In this document: piece by piece, positions 35,579 through 43,310 of the stretch
How the letters are laid out: every line of letters starts with the position of its first letter
Numbering within the stretch: the stretch's first letter is position 1
From: JBCBGF01 sp038526915
GTDB taxonomy: Bacteria > Pseudomonadota > Alphaproteobacteria > Rhodobacterales > Rhodobacteraceae
Assembly (NCBI GenBank): GCA_038526915.1
Contig: JBCBGF010000001.1
Span: forward strand, 992,001-1,056,000
DNA: 64,000 nt
Direction: 5' to 3'
The notes under the pieces: generated by a model
What the model was told of the DNA's origin: nothing
The model's database searches: none
What the model saw: only the letters and a program-made list of their open reading frames with translations
Program-made: the position numbers and the translations under genes

Positions 35579-37018
35579 ATGACACCCTCGGCAACGATTC
35601 ATCCGGTTATCCTGTGCGGCGGTTCGGGGACGCGGCTTTGGCCTTTGTCACGCAAGAGCTACCCCAAACAGTTCGCCCGCCTGACAGGTGAGACAAGCCT
35701 GTTTCAGGATACCGTAACGCGTCTTTCTGGGCCCGGCTTTGCGGCACCGCTGATTGTCACCGGTGATCCGTTCCGCTTTATCGTGACGGAACAGATTGCA
35801 GCCGCGGAGATGGCCCCCGCCGGAATACTCATCGAACCGGAGCCGCGGAATACGGCGCCTGCAGTTCTGGCCGCGGCGTTGTGGCTGGCCAAGCAAGACC
35901 CGGATGCCTTGATGCTGGTGGCACCGTCCGATCACGCGATTGCCGACGATGCGGCCTTCCGCGCTGCCGTCCAGACTGCGGTTCCTCGCGCCACAGCCGG
36001 CGATATCGTGCTGTTCGGAATTACCCCAACCCGGCCCGAGACAGGATATGGCTACTTGGAGGTCGAGCACGGCAAAACAGCCGATGGGCCCCAGCCCCTC
36101 GCGCGTTTTGTGGAAAAACCGGACAAGCCCAGTGCCGAGGCGATGATTGCGGCCGGCAATTGCCTATGGAATGCCGGTCTCTTCTTGTTCAGCGCCCAAG
36201 CCATCATCAATGCGTTCGATCTGTATGCACCCGATCTGGCCGGACTGGTTCGTGCTTCGGTCGATGGCGCGACCTCTGATCTGGGGTTCACGCGCCTGGC
36301 AAGTGCACCTTGGAATAGTATCGAAGGCATCTCCATCGACTATGCGATTATGGAAAAGGCACCGGGCCTGTTGGCGATGCCCTATTCCGATGGTTGGTCC
36401 GACCTTGGTGCCTGGGATGCGGTCTGGCAGGCGGCAGGGCCTGACCACACTGGAACGGTGTGTACGGGCGAAGCAACCGCAATTGATTGCCAAGACACTT
36501 TGCTTCGGTCAGAGGCCGACGGCCTTGAGCTTGTCGGCATCGGATTGGACGATATCGTCGCCGTGGCGATGCCCGATGCCGTTCTTGTCGCGCGCAAGTC
36601 CCACGGCCACCGCGTGAAGGACGCGGTTGCCGCGCTCGAAACCAAGGGCGCCAGCCAGGCAGTGCAATCGCAGCGCGACCACCGCCCCTGGGGCTGGTTC
36701 GAAAGCCTTGCCATCGGGAGTCGTTTCCAGGTCAAACGGATTGTGGTGAATCCCGGTGCGGCGCTGAGCCTGCAAAGCCACGTGCATCGTGCCGAGCACT
36801 GGATTGTTGTCGAAGGCACAGCGAAGGTAACAATCGACGACACAGTCAAGCTGGTCGCCGAGAACGAGTCCGTGTTCATCCCGCTGGGGGCCGTTCACCG
36901 GATGGAGAACCCGGGCAAAGTGCCGATGACCCTGATTGAGGTGCAGACGGGCAGCTACTTTGGCGAAGACGACATCATCCGCTACGAAGATGTCTATGCC
37001 CGAAGCTCGGACGAATAG
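35579..37018 (+). CDS. manC: Mannose-1-phosphate guanylyltransferase / mannose-6-phosphate isomerase
   Basis: A 479-residue bifunctional type II PMI-GMP enzyme. The N-terminal nucleotidyltransferase has CGGSGTRLWPLSRKSYPKQ near residues 12-30, the EPEPRNTAPAV block and the sugar-site motif FVEKPDKP. The C-terminal cupin (~350-475), with NPGAALSLQSHVHRAEHW and a second metal-ligand set, carries the isomerase activity. It supplies GDP-mannose to gmd. GAAAGGACAG sits before the ATG at 35579. It is the last recognisable polysaccharide gene; a 135-base gap separates it from the pilus genes. Confidence 0.94.
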   Translation: MTPSATIHPVILCGGSGTRLWPLSRKSYPKQFARLTGETSLFQDTVTRLSGPGFAAPLIVTGDPFRFIVTEQIAAAEMAPAGILIEPEPRNTAPAVLAAALWLAKQDPDALMLVAPSDHAIADDAAFRAAVQTAVPRATAGDIVLFGITPTRPETGYGYLEVEHGKTADGPQPLARFVEKPDKPSAEAMIAAGNCLWNAGLFLFSAQAIINAFDLYAPDLAGLVRASVDGATSDLGFTRLASAPWNSIEGISIDYAIMEKAPGLLAMPYSDGWSDLGAWDAVWQAAGPDHTGTVCTGEATAIDCQDTLLRSEADGLELVGIGLDDIVAVAMPDAVLVARKSHGHRVKDAVAALETKGASQAVQSQRDHRPWGWFESLAIGSRFQVKRIVVNPGAALSLQSHVHRAEHWIVVEGTAKVTIDDTVKLVAENESVFIPLGAVHRMENPGKVPMTLIEVQTGSYFGEDDIIRYEDVYARSSDE

Positions 37019-37153
37019 CAGGGCACTGTTACCAATTCGCCGCACGTTAAGAACCGCGATCTAAACCGTCTAGGTGAAACGATTCTTGTTCAGCTATAAC
37101 CGCGCTGAGGCCGTGCCTTTGCGCGCGGAGAGCAGATAAAAAATGGTGAACCC

Positions 37154-37675
37154 ATGCGGAAAGTAATTGCTGCTGTGGCGCTGCTGGCCATGGCGTCCTG
37201 CTCCGATATCGGTATCGGCGAATTCTCAGCCTTTAGCGACAGCTCGGACAGCGTGTCGGACACGTCCAATCGCGACTACTACCCAAATGATCAATTGATC
37301 GTCTCCGGCAAGTCGCATTTTGCCGAAGGCAATTACGGGTTGGCCTATCGGTCGTTCAAGAAAGCCATCGATGTGGCGCCCGAAGACCCGCAGGCCTGGC
37401 TCGGCTATGCCGCTGCCGCCGACATGACGCGGCGCTTTGACAAGGCCGATTTTGCATATCGCAAGATCCAGCCGGTGGTCGGCAACCGCATCGAGTTCCT
37501 GAACAACTTCGGCTACTCGCAGCTGTTGCGCGGCAATCTGCAAAGCGCGCGCAGCTACTTCCTGCGCGCATATGAGATTGATCCCTCGAACGAAACGACG
37601 GCGAACAACCTCGAACTGCTGCGGAACTCGGCAAGCTTCCAGCGGCGCGCGTCTGGCGACCTGCGCGGTATCTAG
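37154..37675 (+). CDS. TPR lipoprotein, TadD-like pilus assembly protein
   Basis: A 173-residue protein with an N-terminal lipoprotein signal: positively charged start, hydrophobic stretch, then MASC with Cys17 as the lipidated residue. After a Ser/Asp-rich spacer, residues ~45-160 form three tetratricopeptide-like helix pairs (SHFAEGNYGLAYRSFKKAIDV, then PQAWLGYAAAADMTRRFDKA). TadD proteins are outer-membrane TPR lipoproteins needed for Flp pilus export. Position 49 bases before cpaA supports that role. An unrelated TPR lipoprotein is the alternative. Confidence 0.75.
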   Translation: MRKVIAAVALLAMASCSDIGIGEFSAFSDSSDSVSDTSNRDYYPNDQLIVSGKSHFAEGNYGLAYRSFKKAIDVAPEDPQAWLGYAAAADMTRRFDKADFAYRKIQPVVGNRIEFLNNFGYSQLLRGNLQSARSYFLRAYEIDPSNETTANNLELLRNSASFQRRASGDLRGI

Positions 37676-37723
37676 GAATAACGGATTGCCCCATGACGGG
37701 GGCGACCCAAAGGACAGCATGCG

Positions 37724-38209
37724 ATGGTCTTGAGCGACATCTTCCTGATCGCGTCCATCGCATGTTTGCTTTTCATCGGCTGGCGCGACTTCGTGACCTT
37801 GAAGATCTCGAACCAGATCGTGATCGTGCTCTTGGTCCTCTATCTCGGCTTTACGGCGACGCGTGGCTTTGACGGGATCGTCGATGATCTTCTCGCCGGC
37901 GGGCTGCTCTTCGGCCTCACATTCATCTTTTGGCTTCTCGGGAAAATCGGCGCGGGCGATGTGAAGCTCTATTTGCCGGTCGGGCTGTTTATCGGATTGA
38001 ACGGTCTTCTGCCCTACGCGGTTTTCCTGGCCGCCACGTCGATTTTGGTCCTGCTGGTCATCAAGGTAGGCGGTCGGTTTGCAAAGGGCACCACCTATTT
38101 CGGCAAACGTCTGCAAGAGCTTCGCGGCCTCGGCAAAGTGCCCTATGGCGTGCCGATGGGCCTGTCCGCCGTTGGCGTCATGATCGGTGAGCGGTTGATC
38201 GCCACTTAA
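37724..38209 (+). CDS. cpaA: Type IV prepilin peptidase CpaA/TadV
   Basis: A 161-residue polytopic aspartyl protease with about five TM segments. The two catalytic Asp sites are visible: Asp22 in GWRDFVTLKISN and Asp79 in the GxGD motif GAGDVK. It is the short single-domain form without the N-methylation domain, as in Tad systems. It would cleave the Flp prepilin at 38506 after Gly18. An AAAGGACAG site precedes the ATG. Confidence 0.92.
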   Translation: MVLSDIFLIASIACLLFIGWRDFVTLKISNQIVIVLLVLYLGFTATRGFDGIVDDLLAGGLLFGLTFIFWLLGKIGAGDVKLYLPVGLFIGLNGLLPYAVFLAATSILVLLVIKVGGRFAKGTTYFGKRLQELRGLGKVPYGVPMGLSAVGVMIGERLIAT

Positions 38210-38354
38210 GCCGCGAATCGTCCTCTGCTTGTCGGGAACCAAGGTAAACACTGGCGAACGATAGAGCGAACCCTCACTACGCGATAAAGTTATCCCCAGC
38301 CTGCGGCCCCCAACATGTTGTTTGCGGGCCTGACACGCCGCTGGAATTTCGATC

Positions 38355-38401
38355 AAATTCTCCGAAAGAATTTGACATCGGCGGATTTCCGCCTGCACAA
38401 T
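38355..38401 (+). promoter_or_regulatory. Probable flp promoter with two nested inverted repeats
   Basis: A consensus -35 TTGACA (38372-38377) is followed after 18 bases by CACAAT (38396-38401) as a possible -10. An inverted repeat AAATTCT-N5-AGAATTT (38355-38361/38367-38373) runs into the -35. A second, GGCGGA-TT-TCCGCC (38380-38393), fills the spacer. The two dyads suggest binding of one or two dimeric regulators to control pilin expression. Confidence 0.55.
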
Positions 38402-38505
38402 CCACATGTGATGGGGCGATTGTTTCTGTCTCGTCAAATCACCGGATGCGGGTGGCGCACTTGCCGCTGGGGACACGCTCTGGTTGAACATGTAGGGGAA
38501 GTTTG

Positions 38506-38718
38506 ATGCTGGGGACGGCCCACAGCACGGCGGAAGCGCTCCGCCGTGAGACGGATGGTGTTGCTCTGACAGAGTACGTGGTCTTGCTGGGCCTGTTTAT
38601 CGCGGGCTTGCTGTTGGCTTCGGTTCTGTTTGGCGGTGGCAACTACTCCGCGCTGACCTTGTGGGGGCAATGGATCAGCGACGTGCGCAGTGGTGTCACT
38701 TGGACGGGGTCCGAGTAA
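38506..38718 (+). CDS. flp: Flp family type IVb pilin
   Basis: A 70-residue prepilin. The short basic leader ends at Gly18, followed by VALTEYVVLLGLF, which gives the type IVb rule of Glu at +5 and Tyr at +6 and a ~20-residue hydrophobic helix. After cleavage the mature pilin would have 52 residues. I choose ATG 38506 (AGGGGAAG lies 6 bases before) over the TTG one codon earlier. An own promoter upstream and a hairpin downstream suggest it is a separate, highly expressed transcript. Confidence 0.9.
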   Translation: MLGTAHSTAEALRRETDGVALTEYVVLLGLFIAGLLLASVLFGGGNYSALTLWGQWISDVRSGVTWTGSE

Positions 38719-38767
38719 CGCCGTAGATCCGTAGATCGGAATATCGGACTGGTTACATGTTTTGGAG

Positions 38768-38798
38768 GCCCGGCCAATGCGACTGGCATTGGTCGGGC
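38768..38798 (+). terminator. Terminator-like hairpin after flp
   Basis: GCCCGGCCAATGC (38768-38780) pairs with GCATTGGTCGGGC (38786-38798), with one G-T wobble and a 5-base loop, followed by TTCTGT. It lies 50 bases after the pilin stop. It would end or attenuate the flp transcript before cpaC. Confidence 0.65.
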
Positions 38799-39079
38799 TT
38801 CTGTCCTCACACGCGGCCGCACACCTGTATTTTGTTCCCTCACTGAGGGATTTTCGCAACGTTTCGGCAGGGTTCCGGTGTGATGTAAACTTAAAATTAC
38901 CGTGTCCCGGACAAACACTGTACCACAACGATAGCGCGTCAGGCTGCGGGCATCCGTGGTGTGACCTATCAAGTGACGTGTTGAGTGATGTCGGCGATCC
39001 TAACGACCGGCACGTGAAAAAAGCGAGCAATGGGCACTGGCGGTTAAGCGTTAAGCCCAACAAAATTGAGGCGACAGCG
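38799..39079 (+). promoter_or_regulatory. Non-coding gap between flp terminator and cpaC
   Basis: The cpaC frame is open through this stretch, but the only good start is at 39080 (GAGG at 39068, then a signal peptide). Since a hairpin ends flp upstream, cpaC needs its own promoter here. AT-rich DNA around 38885-38900 (TAAACTTAAAATTA) is a candidate; no clean consensus pair was found. Confidence 0.4.
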
Positions 39080-40510
39080 ATGATTAAATCAGAAGCAGTC
39101 GGGGTGCGTCCGTCCATTGGCGGTCTTGCGCTTCACCTTTTTGCTTTTGCTGTAGTTGCCCTGACCGCAGGTTTTTTTGCGGTGGCCGGGCAGGCACAGA
39201 CAAGAAGCATTTCGATCGGGGATGGCGATGTGGATGAATTCATCATTGCCCCCGGTTTCACCGTGACAGTGGAGACGGATATCCCCTTCGCTGACATCGT
39301 CGTGGGTAACTCGAACGTTGCCGACGTGTTCCCACTGACCGAGTCGTCGCTCTACATCCAGGGTCGCGCGTCGGGCTTCACGAACGTCGCCCTTTACGAT
39401 GAGACAAGCACTCTTTTGGGCGTGATCGACATCCGCGTTCGCCAAAACTTCGGTGAGCTTCAGGATGCGATTGACCGTGCGGTACCAAGCGCGAGCATAT
39501 CGGTCATCAACGTGAACGATCGGATCCGCCTTACGGGTGAGGTCAAAGACAGCGTGGACCTTCAGCGCGTCCTTCAGCTGGCGCAGCAATACACCGAAGA
39601 ACCGGTCATCAATGCAATCCGCGTGCGCGATGCGCAGCAGGTGCAACTTGAGGTTCGGATCATCGAAGTTGAACGCAACTCGGCGCGTGAACTGGGTGTC
39701 GGACTGTCAAACAGCGGCGGGTCGAATACATTCAACACGGGCGCTGCAACCGGCCAGGGAACATTCGGCAACTTTGTCGGCAACCTTTTGCAGTTTGCTG
39801 GCGGTGATGTGGACGTTGTGATCAACGCGCTTGAGACCAAAGGCCTCGCGCGCCGCTTGGCAAACCCCACACTGATCACAACAAGCGGTGTCGAAGCCAA
39901 CTTTGTCGTCGGCGGCGAAATCCCGATCGAGGTCTCGACAACCGGCGAAAACGGCAATGTGTCGACGGCGACAGGATACCGTGAATATGGTGTACGGCTG
40001 AACTTCCGCCCGGTCGTTCTGGACGAAGGGCTCATCAGCTTGCGCGTTCAGCCCGAGGTTAGCGACATTGATCCGGGTCTGTCGGTGAACGGCCAGCCGG
40101 CCTTCATCTCACGGAAAGCGGATACGACCGTATCACTGCGAGATGGGCAGAGCTTTGCGATTGCTGGGCTTTTGCAAGCCAACAACTCGCGCAGCGTCGA
40201 TCAGGTGCCATGGCTGGGCCAAGTGCCGATCCTGGGTGCCCTGTTCCGGTCGACCGAGTTCCAGAAGCGGGAATCGGATCTGGTGATTCTGGTCACTCCG
40301 CGCCTCGTCCGCCCGGCGTCACCTGACGAACCGCTAGCAACGCCCCTGGATAGCACCCGGTCGTCCAACGATGTTGAGCTGTTCCTTCTGGGCATGCTGG
40401 AAGTGGATCGCGACATGATCCGCGCCTTCCGCGATGGCGAAGGCATTGTCGGCCCCTACGGCCACCTCATTGAACTGGAGTTTGAAGATGGCCTTCTCGT
40501 CGACAAGTAA
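39080..40510 (+). CDS. cpaC: CpaC/RcpA secretin of the Tad pilus (type II/III secretion family)
   Basis: A 476-residue outer-membrane secretin. A Sec signal peptide ends near AVAGQAQ (residue ~40). Residues ~50-125 form the pilus-specific N-terminal domain (FTVTVETDIPFADIVVGNS). A BON-like domain follows (~130-200). The secretin core (~210-445) ends with the signature VPWLGQVPILGALFRST and the ESDLVILVTPRLV strand. It would form the outer-membrane channel for Flp pili. No CpaB, pilotin-ATPase or TadB/C gene is in the window. The start at 39080 has GAGG at 39068; the 106-codon extension upstream has no signal-like sequence. Confidence 0.9.
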   Translation: MIKSEAVGVRPSIGGLALHLFAFAVVALTAGFFAVAGQAQTRSISIGDGDVDEFIIAPGFTVTVETDIPFADIVVGNSNVADVFPLTESSLYIQGRASGFTNVALYDETSTLLGVIDIRVRQNFGELQDAIDRAVPSASISVINVNDRIRLTGEVKDSVDLQRVLQLAQQYTEEPVINAIRVRDAQQVQLEVRIIEVERNSARELGVGLSNSGGSNTFNTGAATGQGTFGNFVGNLLQFAGGDVDVVINALETKGLARRLANPTLITTSGVEANFVVGGEIPIEVSTTGENGNVSTATGYREYGVRLNFRPVVLDEGLISLRVQPEVSDIDPGLSVNGQPAFISRKADTTVSLRDGQSFAIAGLLQANNSRSVDQVPWLGQVPILGALFRSTEFQKRESDLVILVTPRLVRPASPDEPLATPLDSTRSSNDVELFLLGMLEVDRDMIRAFRDGEGIVGPYGHLIELEFEDGLLVDK

Positions 40511-40685
40511 GATCGTGGCAGCTGTGGCGTTGGCCACCTTGCTGGGTGCCTGCGCGGACTATACCAACAACTGGGACACGGTATCGAACCGGGCGGGCAA
40601 TGCGCCTGCGGCCAATACCGCGATCCACACCGTTTCGCCCTGGCCACCGAACGTTCAGAATACGAACGTCCGAAGCGGCAGCTAG
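40488..40685 (+). CDS. Small Tad-locus lipoprotein
   Basis: A 65-residue protein beginning MAFSSTSKIVAAV, with a lipobox LLGAC (lipidated Cys near residue 23). The mature part is only ~43 residues and rich in Asn, Thr and Pro. Its ATG lies inside cpaC (23-base overlap in another frame), which suggests translational coupling. A small lipoprotein after the secretin gene could act as a pilotin or stability factor. That role is inferred from position; no named family is recognised. A strong terminator follows. Confidence 0.72.
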   Translation: MAFSSTSKIVAAVALATLLGACADYTNNWDTVSNRAGNAPAANTAIHTVSPWPPNVQNTNVRSGS

Positions 40686-40703
40686 GCCAAGGCGCTAGAA
40701 AAG

Positions 40704-40735
40704 CAGCCCCGCTTCGTGACGGCGAAGCGGGGCTG
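40704..40735 (+). terminator. Intrinsic terminator of the Tad gene group
   Basis: CAGCCCCGCTTCG (40704-40716) pairs perfectly with CGAAGCGGGGCTG (40723-40735) around a 6-base loop, directly followed by TTTTGTTTG. This is a textbook Rho-independent terminator, 18 bases after the stop of the small lipoprotein gene. Confidence 0.93.
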
Positions 40736-40833
40736 TTTTGTTTGCCACCGTGCAAGCCAGCCGACACCAAATTGCCAAGATTTCTGGGTAACCGAAGGCG
40801 TGCTTACTTTTTCATAGGACGTTGTGAGTTCGT

Positions 40834-41418
40834 ATGATGCGCGACACCCGCCAAAGCCCGCTCCACCGAAGACGCTTTCTCAGCCTTGCGGCCGTCGGGT
40901 CGCTCGCGCTTTGCCTGCCGGGAACACCTGCGCCCGCGCAGATCAAGTCGGTGCCGCGTTCGCTTGGCCAAGTGACGCGCCGCGTTGTTGCCTATCGGGG
41001 CAATAGTGCGCCCGGGACGATAGAGATCTCAAACGCTCAGCGTCTTCTTCACTTCGTCCTGGGGCAGGGTGCTGCGGCCGAGTACGACATCAGCGTGGGC
41101 CGCGATGGGTTCCTATGGACTGGAACAACCATTGTCGGACGCAAGGCCAAATGGCCAGACTGGCGCCCTCCGGCCGAGATGCGCAAAAGGCAGCCCGATT
41201 TGCCTGCCCATGTGCCGCCCGGGCCATACAACCCCCTCGGCGCCCGCGCGATTTACCTCTACTCGGGCGGTCGAGATACGCTTTATCGCATCCACGGGAC
41301 CAACAATGCCGCCACCATCGGCGGGTTCGAGACCTCGGGCTGCTTCCGAATGTCGAATGCAGATGTTTTGGAGCTTTATGAACGCGTCACCCCTGGGGCC
41401 CAGGTCATCGTCACTTAG
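40834..41418 (+). CDS. L,D-transpeptidase (YkuD domain)
   Basis: A 194-residue exported enzyme. The N-terminus HRRRFLSLAAVGSLAL is a twin-arginine-like signal ending around PAPAQ (residue ~36). The YkuD catalytic block is intact: HGTNN with His154, then SGCFRM with Cys170 and Arg172. These enzymes form 3-3 cross-links in peptidoglycan or attach proteins to it. It follows the Tad terminator and precedes the convergent TetR gene with a 4-base overlap of stops. No link to either neighbour is evident. Confidence 0.9.
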   Translation: MMRDTRQSPLHRRRFLSLAAVGSLALCLPGTPAPAQIKSVPRSLGQVTRRVVAYRGNSAPGTIEISNAQRLLHFVLGQGAAAEYDISVGRDGFLWTGTTIVGRKAKWPDWRPPAEMRKRQPDLPAHVPPGPYNPLGARAIYLYSGGRDTLYRIHGTNNAATIGGFETSGCFRMSNADVLELYERVTPGAQVIVT

Positions 41419-42077
41419 GCTTGCGCGTCGCGCATCACGCGCAGAGCCACGTCGTGCAACACGGCATCGAGGTCCAGCGGCAATTCCATCTTGGTCAGCT
41501 TCCCGTCGATCTGAAGGAACGACAGGCCGTGGACGAAGCTCCACAAAAGAAATGCCCGCCCTTCATCCTCCGGCTCAATAGAGTCGCTGCCGCGGCACAA
41601 GGCGACTTCTTGTTTTACGATTCCAAACGTGCCGTTGCCGAGCTGAACGAGAGCTTCATCCCCCTCGTGATCCTTTGACAGCCCAAACATCAGGCGGAAC
41701 ACACCGGGTTCCGTGACGGCGAACCGCACGTAGACACGGCCCAAAGCCACGATCCGTTCCAGCGCGCCCGGGGGATGGGGCGCAAGCTCTTCTATCATCT
41801 GCTGATATTGGCGTTGCATCCCGCCCAAGGCGACCTCGCGCAGCATTTCTGTCTTGTCTTTGAAGTGCTTATAGGGTGCCGCCGTCGATACCCCGGCGCG
41901 CCGGCACGCCTCAGACACCGAGAAATGGTCCGGCCCTTTCTCTTCGACCAGTTCCCGCGTTGCCTCGATCAGCTGGGCCCTCAGATCCCCGTGGTGATAG
42001 GTCGATCTTGCCGTGCCGCTCGCATTGCCTGTGCGCGCTTTTTTGGTCTTTTCCATGATCCGGTTTGTCTCAGACAT
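41415..42077 (-). CDS. TetR/AcrR family regulator of the adjacent RND pump
   Basis: A ~220-residue regulator. The helix-turn-helix near residues 28-75 includes FSVSEACRRAGVSTAAPYKHF, a standard TetR recognition unit. The C-terminal region resembles the WHG-type TetR ligand domain (AVTEPGVFRLMFG). The start could be ATG 42077 or ATG 42056; the TTG at 42092 lies in promoter-like DNA and is less likely. It is divergent from the efflux genes at 42167, the usual arrangement for a repressor of its own pump. Confidence 0.85.
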   Translation of the reverse strand: MSETNRIMEKTKKARTGNASGTARSTYHHGDLRAQLIEATRELVEEKGPDHFSVSEACRRAGVSTAAPYKHFKDKTEMLREVALGGMQRQYQQMIEELAPHPPGALERIVALGRVYVRFAVTEPGVFRLMFGLSKDHEGDEALVQLGNGTFGIVKQEVALCRGSDSIEPEDEGRAFLLWSFVHGLSFLQIDGKLTKMELPLDLDAVLHDVALRVMRDAQA

Positions 42078-42166
42078 CGTAGTACTTGTCAAAGTTAGAG
42101 TGTCTCACATATAAAGTAAGAAGCCCTAACATAATGGCTATGAGTCGCATTTAAAGGATCAGGTCC
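42078..42166. promoter_or_regulatory. Divergent tetR-efflux control region
   Basis: This 89-base region is AT-rich. TTGACA occurs on the minus strand at 42087-42092. GTTAG (42095-42099) and CTAAC (42126-42130) form a wide dyad around CATATAAAGTAAG, which may serve as -10 on the plus strand. It is the probable operator, not proven. Confidence 0.5.
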
Positions 42167-43306
42167 ATGTCCGACGCCAAGACACCAAGCCGCGCCCGTC
42201 GCCTTGCCCTCCGGATTGCGAGTGCCGGGATGACCCTTCTCGTGATTGCCGGCGCCGGGGTCGCGGTGTTCTTGGGCTCCAACACGCTGGCCGAACGCGC
42301 TGCGGCCAGCCAGCCCACGGGTGTGGCCGACATAACCAAAGTCGCGGTTACACCATTGACGCTGGAACAGGGCTATACCGTGCCGCGTCGTTTCGTGGGC
42401 CAGATCGAAGCAGGCGCCAATGTGGACCTATCCTTCGAACTTGGCGGACGGTTGATCGACATCGCGGCCGATGAAGGCGATCTTGTGTCGGAGGGCCAGG
42501 TCATTGCGCGCCTCGACACCGCCATCCTGCAAGCGGAAGCTGCGCGATTGCAGTCTTCCCGCGCAGCGACAGAGGCGCGCCTGACGTTTGCCACATCGCA
42601 GCTTGAGCGGACGCAGCGCTTGCGAGACCAAGGCCACGTCAGTGCGGCGGCCCTGGATCAGGCGCAGGCGACTTATGATGAGCTGACCAATGCCATGGCC
42701 GAGATTGAGGCTGCAGCAGCCTCGGTTGCGATCAACATCAATAAGTCGGTCATTCGTGCGCCGTTCGCGGGTCAGATCGGCAATCGTCTGGTGGATGCAG
42801 GCACCACGCTCGCAGCCGGGCAGCCGGTGTTGACCGTTATTGAAACAAGCGCGCCGCGCCTAAGGGTGGGCCTTCCGCTGAGCATCGATACCAACCAACT
42901 CGCAAACACGCAGATCGAAATTGAGGGCGACCTGATGCCCGCAACACTTATCCAACTGCGCCCGGATATCGATCCGGTGACGCGCACGAGAACGGCTGTG
43001 TTCGAGATTGGCGATGATGCCGTGCCAGCCTTTGGGGCCACCGCCGCGCTAGTGGTCGAGGCACCGGTGCAGGAGGCAGGTGCATGGATCCCCATAGATG
43101 CGCTGCAAGAAGGGGCGCGGGGTTTCTGGACCATCCTTGTGGTCGATGATGGTGTCGTGCGGAATGCCTCGGTTGAGCTTTTGCATGCCGAGGAAACGCG
43201 TGCGTTCGTGCGGGGCACGTTTGAGGCGGGGGCCCAGTTGATTGATCGCGGGGCACATCGCGTGGTGCCCGGTCAATCTGTCCAAGTCCTGACGGGTGAA
43301 GGTTAA
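42167..43306 (+). CDS. RND efflux periplasmic adaptor (membrane fusion protein)
   Basis: A 379-residue HlyD/AcrA-family adaptor. One N-terminal TM (residues ~18-38) anchors it. VPRRFVGQIEAGANVDLSFE starts the barrel-sandwich part, GDLVSEGQVIARLDT forms the lipoyl half, and a coiled-coil hairpin lies at ~125-185. The second lipoyl half is VIRAPFAGQIGNRLVDAGTTL. The beta-barrel and membrane-proximal domains complete it. It bridges the permease at 43311 to an outer-membrane channel not encoded here. AAAGGATCAGG precedes the ATG. Confidence 0.93.
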   Translation: MSDAKTPSRARRLALRIASAGMTLLVIAGAGVAVFLGSNTLAERAAASQPTGVADITKVAVTPLTLEQGYTVPRRFVGQIEAGANVDLSFELGGRLIDIAADEGDLVSEGQVIARLDTAILQAEAARLQSSRAATEARLTFATSQLERTQRLRDQGHVSAAALDQAQATYDELTNAMAEIEAAAASVAININKSVIRAPFAGQIGNRLVDAGTTLAAGQPVLTVIETSAPRLRVGLPLSIDTNQLANTQIEIEGDLMPATLIQLRPDIDPVTRTRTAVFEIGDDAVPAFGATAALVVEAPVQEAGAWIPIDALQEGARGFWTILVVDDGVVRNASVELLHAEETRAFVRGTFEAGAQLIDRGAHRVVPGQSVQVLTGEG

Positions 43307-43310
43307 GGTC

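Noticed and set aside
38762..39079. N-terminal 106-codon extension of the secretin
   Set aside because: It would place a Sec signal peptide in the middle of the protein. ATG 39080 with GAGG upstream fits the family.
42078..42092. TTG start for the TetR gene
   Set aside because: The TTG overlaps a TTGACA promoter-like element and adds residues not typical for the family. ATG 42077 or 42056 is more likely.
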